Assembly: GCA_024867545.1 (NCBI GenBank)
Contig: JANFNE010000072.1
Location: 1-54,469 of the forward strand
DNA length: 54,469 nt
Origin: Phytopythium helicoides
Taxonomy: Eukaryota; Oomycota; Peronosporomycetes; Pythiales; Pythiaceae
Reading direction: 5' to 3'
In this document: positions 51,801-54,469 of the stretch, piece after piece
How the letters are laid out: the number at the start of each line of letters is the position of its first letter
How positions within the stretch are numbered: position 1 is the stretch's first letter
Position numbers and translations under genes: made by a program
The notes under the pieces: model-generated
The model's database searches: none
Seen by the model: only the letters and a program-made list of their open reading frames with translations
What the model was told of the DNA's origin: nothing

Positions 51801-53706
51801 ACCTCTAGACATGCCGCCACAATGTGCGCGCGCGGACGCATCGCGCGCGCTCAGTTGGAGGTCTCCACACGGAGGTCCTTGCGTGACGAGTCCAACATGA
51901 CATGGTCGGACGTGGTCGCTTCCACACCTCTAGACATGCCGCCACAATGTGCGCGCGCGGACGCATCGCGCGCGCTCAGTTGGAGGTCTCCACACGGAGG
52001 TCCTTGCGTGACGAGTCCAACATGACATGGTCGGACGTGGTCGCTTCCACACCTCTAGACATGCCGCCACAATGTGCGCGCGCGGACGCATCGCGCGCGC
52101 TCAGTTGGAGGTCTCCACACGGAGGTCCTTGCGTGACGAGTCCAACATGACATGGTCGGACGTGGTCGCTTCCACACCTCTAGACATGCCGCCACAATGT
52201 GCGCGCGCGGACGCATCGCGCGCGCTCAGTTGGAGGTCTCCACACGGAGGTCCTTGCGTGACGAGTCCAACATGACATGGTCGGACGTGGTCGCTTCCAC
52301 ACCTCTAGACATGCCGCCACAATGTGCGCGCGCGGACGCATCGCGCGCGCTCAGTTGGAGGTCTCCACACGGAGGTCCTTGCGTGACGAGTCCAACATGA
52401 CATGGTCGGACGTGGTCGCTTCCACACCTCTAGACATGCCGCCACAATGTGCGCGCGCGGACGCATCGCGCGCGCTCAGTTGGAGGTCTCCACACGGAGG
52501 TCCTTGCGTGACGAGTCCAACATGACATGGTCGGACGTGGTCGCTTCCACACCTCTAGACATGCCGCCACAATGTGCGCGCGCGGACGCATCGCGCGCGC
52601 TCAGTTGGAGGTCTCCACACGGAGGTCCTTGCGTGACGAGTCCAACATGACATGGTCGGACGTGGTCGCTTCCACACCTCTAGACATGCCGCCACAATGT
52701 GCGCGCGCGGACGCATCGCGCGCGCTCAGTTGGAGGTCTCCACACGGAGGTCCTTGCGTGACGAGTCCAACATGACATGGTCGGACGTGGTCGCTTCCAC
52801 ACCTCTAGACATGCCGCCACAATGTGCGCGCGCGGACGCATCGCGCGCGCTCAGTTGGAGGTCTCCACACGGAGGTCCTTGCGTGACGAGTCCAACATGA
52901 CATGGTCGGACGTGGTCGCTTCCACACCTCTAGACATGCCGCCACAATGTGCGCGCGCGGACGCATCGCGCGCGCTCAGTTGGAGGTCTCCACACGGAGG
53001 TCCTTGCGTGACGAGTCCAACATGACATGGTCGGACGTGGTCGCTTCCACACCTCTAGACATGCCGCCACAATGTGCGCGCGCGGACGCATCGCGCGCGC
53101 TCAGTTGGAGGTCTCCACACGGAGGTCCTTGCGTGACGAGTCCAACATGACATGGTCGGACGTGGTCGCTTCCACACCTCTAGACATGCCGCCACAATGT
53201 GCGCGCGCGGACGCATCGCGCGCGCTCAGTTGGAGGTCTCCACACGGAGGTCCTTGCGTGACGAGTCCAACATGACATGGTCGGACGTGGTCGCTTCCAC
53301 ACCTCTAGACATGCCGCCACAATGTGCGCGCGCGGACGCATCGCGCGCGCTCAGTTGGAGGTCTCCACACGGAGGTCCTTGCGTGACGAGTCCAACATGA
53401 CATGGTCGGACGTGGTCGCTTCCACACCTCTAGACATGCCGCCACAATGTGCGCGCGCGGACGCATCGCGCGCGCTCAGTTGGAGGTCTCCACACGGAGG
53501 TCCTTGCGTGACGAGTCCAACATGACATGGTCGGACGTGGTCGCTTCCACACCTCTAGACATGCCGCCACAATGTGCGCGCGCGGACGCATCGCGCGCGC
53601 TCAGTTGGAGGTCTCCACACGGAGGTCCTTGCGTGACGAGTCCAACATGACATGGTCGGACGTGGTCGCTTCCACACCTCTAGACATGCCGCCACAATGT
53701 GCGCGC
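48862..53706 (+). repeat. Satellite block D: right edge of array
   Basis: Thirty-nine monomer starts (48902 to 53652) follow a one-base C insertion near 48862. One monomer has the G variant at 49112, otherwise confined to the left edge; the rest match the consensus. The last monomer stops after 55 bp, within the first arm of its GC palindrome, and unique DNA follows from 53707. Confidence 0.9.
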
Positions 53707-53935
53707 TCGATTAAGTGGGGCATATATTATGTTGCGTGGTGCTTTCGTACCGACCCGTCACGATGGTGTCACGGAGTCAAACCTGAGGCCGGTGCGTAAG
53801 TAGCAATAGCGCAGCGCAGCGAAGGTGCTGGAGAGCTTATCGATTAACATCCATCCATAGTGCTTAGTTGCGTAGCGGCGTCGCAGATAGAGCTGGCTGC
53901 AAAGCCCAACGCCGCTCGACCTAAGACCTTGTATT

Positions 53936-53976
53936 GACATGCATATAAAAAAATATACACAGACACAGAAAAAGGA
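53936..53976. other. A/T-rich tract with TATAAAAAAATATA
   Basis: A purine-rich A/T stretch containing CATATAAAAAAATATAC, the only strongly A/T-rich DNA in the window. On the plus strand it resembles a TATA element. On the minus strand it lies 34 bp beyond the stop of the small ORF at 54010-54237, where a 3' end signal might sit. There is no independent support for either role. Confidence 0.25.
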
Positions 53977-54009
53977 ATATACCAAAAACAACAGATAGAT
54001 GCAGGTAGA

Positions 54010-54237
54010 TTACATGTAAGAAATGCATCCCAGCTCCATGTGCACACGAGCACCAAGAGTGCAGTTTGTCAGATAAAGCTCAGAATACACAACACGGCTT
54101 TCTGCAAATGTCCGCGAGAGCGCACCACAAACCTCCTGATGAAATACGGACTCCCAGATATTTGAGTTGAGATGGTTCATGAGCTGCCTAAATACCAAGA
54201 ATGCGTGTTTGTTAGCCAAGATAACTTTGGTTTGCAT
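54010..54237 (-). CDS. Small hypothetical ORF, 75 codons, unrecognised
   Basis: The ORF starts at ATG 54237-54235, begins MQTKVILANKHAFLVF and ends at TAA 54012-54010. A TTG codon precedes the ATG and an in-frame TAA precedes the TTG, so the ORF cannot extend upstream without splicing. It is the only stretch in the window with mixed, protein-like composition and no repeat origin, and it has no evident transmembrane segment, signal peptide or motif I can name. It could be a terminal exon, a decayed transposon fragment or chance. The A/T-rich tract at 53936-53976 lies downstream. It lacks neighbours that would indicate a function. Confidence 0.18.
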   Translation of the reverse strand: MQTKVILANKHAFLVFRQLMNHLNSNIWESVFHQEVCGALSRTFAESRVVYSELYLTNCTLGARVHMELGCISYM

Positions 54238-54452
54238 CAATTAGTTCTTAGTCCGGGTTATGATGTTTTCTATATGTTTGAATGGCGCAGACAGTCTTTG
54301 TCTTTGTTGACGTGAGGGCAGGATGGGGCTCTTTAGTCCATTTTCATACCGAGCTTATCGGAGTGCAATGGTACACGGGTATGTTTCCCTCGGTGCTTTC
54401 GTACGGTCGTCGCGCCCCATGGAAGCTCTGTCTCATTCGTTTACTGCGACTG

Positions 54453-54466
54453 CGACACCGGTGTCG
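54453..54466. repeat. 14-bp perfect palindrome
   Basis: CGACACCGGTGTCG is its own reverse complement and lies three bases from the window end, preceded by the partial direct repeat GCGACTGCGAC. It could be a protein-binding dyad or chance. Its context is cut off by the window edge. Confidence 0.35.
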
Positions 54467-54469
54467 ACT

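Larger units (their letters stand above)
613..53706 (+). repeat. 125-bp satellite DNA array, about 425 tandem copies
   Basis: The monomer, phased from ATGGTCGGAC (for example 652-776), is exactly 125 bp, 79/125 G+C, with 16 CpG. Landmarks by offset: a duplicated TGGTCG near 3-16, an XbaI-type TCTAGA at 28-33, a GC palindrome at 50-74, and GGAGGTC repeated at 81-87 and 95-101. ACATG occurs three times per unit. I count 425 monomer starts including the last truncated one. The array enters at monomer offset 87 (position 613) and exits at offset 55 (position 53706). Spacing is exactly 125 over tens of kilobases, apart from one deletion near 1672, an indel-rich stretch at 5958-7524, and insertions at 14881 and 48862. 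I do not recognise the satellite family. A centromeric, pericentromeric or subtelomeric role is possible but not shown by the sequence. Confidence 0.98.
53707..54469. other. Unique right flank, no recognised gene
   Basis: Composition changes abruptly from the GC-rich satellite to mixed sequence with an A/T-rich stretch. No satellite monomer or LTR copy is visible. The only ORFs are short. Two minus-strand ones (53758-53991 and 53844-54056) overlap in different frames and look like chance. GGTGCTTTCGTAC occurs at 53738-53750 and 54392-54404, and GAGCTTATCG at 53833-53842 and 54351-54360, all in direct orientation. These may be traces of a degraded repeat, but the matches are short. Confidence 0.6.

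Noticed and set aside
613..53706. CRISPR array
   Set aside because: The whole 125-bp unit repeats with no variable spacers between short repeats, and there are no cas genes.
563..53799. Hundreds of overlapping 82-codon plus-strand ORFs, one starting in every monomer
   Set aside because: They are a by-product of the repeat. The length of 125 is not a multiple of 3, each ORF spans two monomers less one base, and each ends at a TGA overlapping the ATG before the next start. The translation is low-complexity and repeats with the DNA; it has no family, and reading is broken wherever an indel occurs.
53758..54056. Two overlapping minus-strand ORFs of 77 and 70 codons in the right flank
   Set aside because: They overlap each other in different frames, cross the A/T-rich tract, and have Cys/Phe-rich, low-complexity starts with no recognisable motif.
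1..54469. Telomere repeats, rRNA or tRNA genes, or a plasmid/phage origin
   Set aside because: No telomere-like short tandem arrays, tRNA cloverleaf boxes or rRNA-like stretches were found. The GC palindromes are part of the satellite and not a unique origin.

Overview
This window is almost entirely one tandem satellite array and carries no convincing gene. Positions 613 to 53706 consist of about 425 head-to-tail copies of a 125-bp monomer that is 63% GC and holds 16 CpG sites. A family of this size next to LTR-retrotransposon-like sequence indicates a eukaryotic nuclear genome in long-read assembly, perhaps a centromere, subtelomere or other heterochromatic block. The lineage cannot be settled from the sequence. 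Retained CpG argues against strong CpG-methylation decay or RIP-type mutation in the array. Nothing here resembles bacterial genes, a phage, CRISPR, rRNA or tRNA.

Layout. (1) 1-612: a retroelement remnant made of two copies of one LTR, tail to tail. The first copy (1-366) looks complete apart from its first T, with boundaries of the TGTTG...CAACA type. The second copy (367-612) is inverted and lacks its last 121 bp. Together they form a 245-bp inverted repeat with only six mismatches, at positions 34, 55, 72, 84, 124 and 170 of the left arm. (2) 613-5957: the older-looking, variegated edge of the satellite, with scattered monomers carrying a T-to-G or a C-to-A variant. (3) 5958-7524: the same satellite with about 30 mostly single-base indels in 1.57 kb, which looks like unpolished long-read sequence at a join. 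(4) 7525-14918: 59 copies of a sub-family with two linked diagnostic substitutions. (5) 14919-48861: about 271 monomers of the consensus type in which I saw no variant. (6) 48862-53706: a last consensus block of 39 monomers with one edge-type variant; it ends inside the GC-rich palindrome of the final monomer. (7) 53707-54469: 763 bp of unique, less GC-rich DNA with one small, unrecognised minus-strand ORF and a few short repeats or palindromes.

Each monomer holds a perfect 9-bp all-GC inverted repeat with a 7-base loop. The array is therefore a run of more than 400 potential cruciforms or Z-DNA segments at a 125-bp pitch. The many overlapping 82-codon ORFs come from the repeat length (125 is not a multiple of 3) and are not genes. 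The most informative features are the layered sub-family structure, the cruciform in every unit, the inverted LTR pair touching the array edge, and signs that block boundaries coincide with indels. Those signs mean the total array length and block order may be assembly-dependent.
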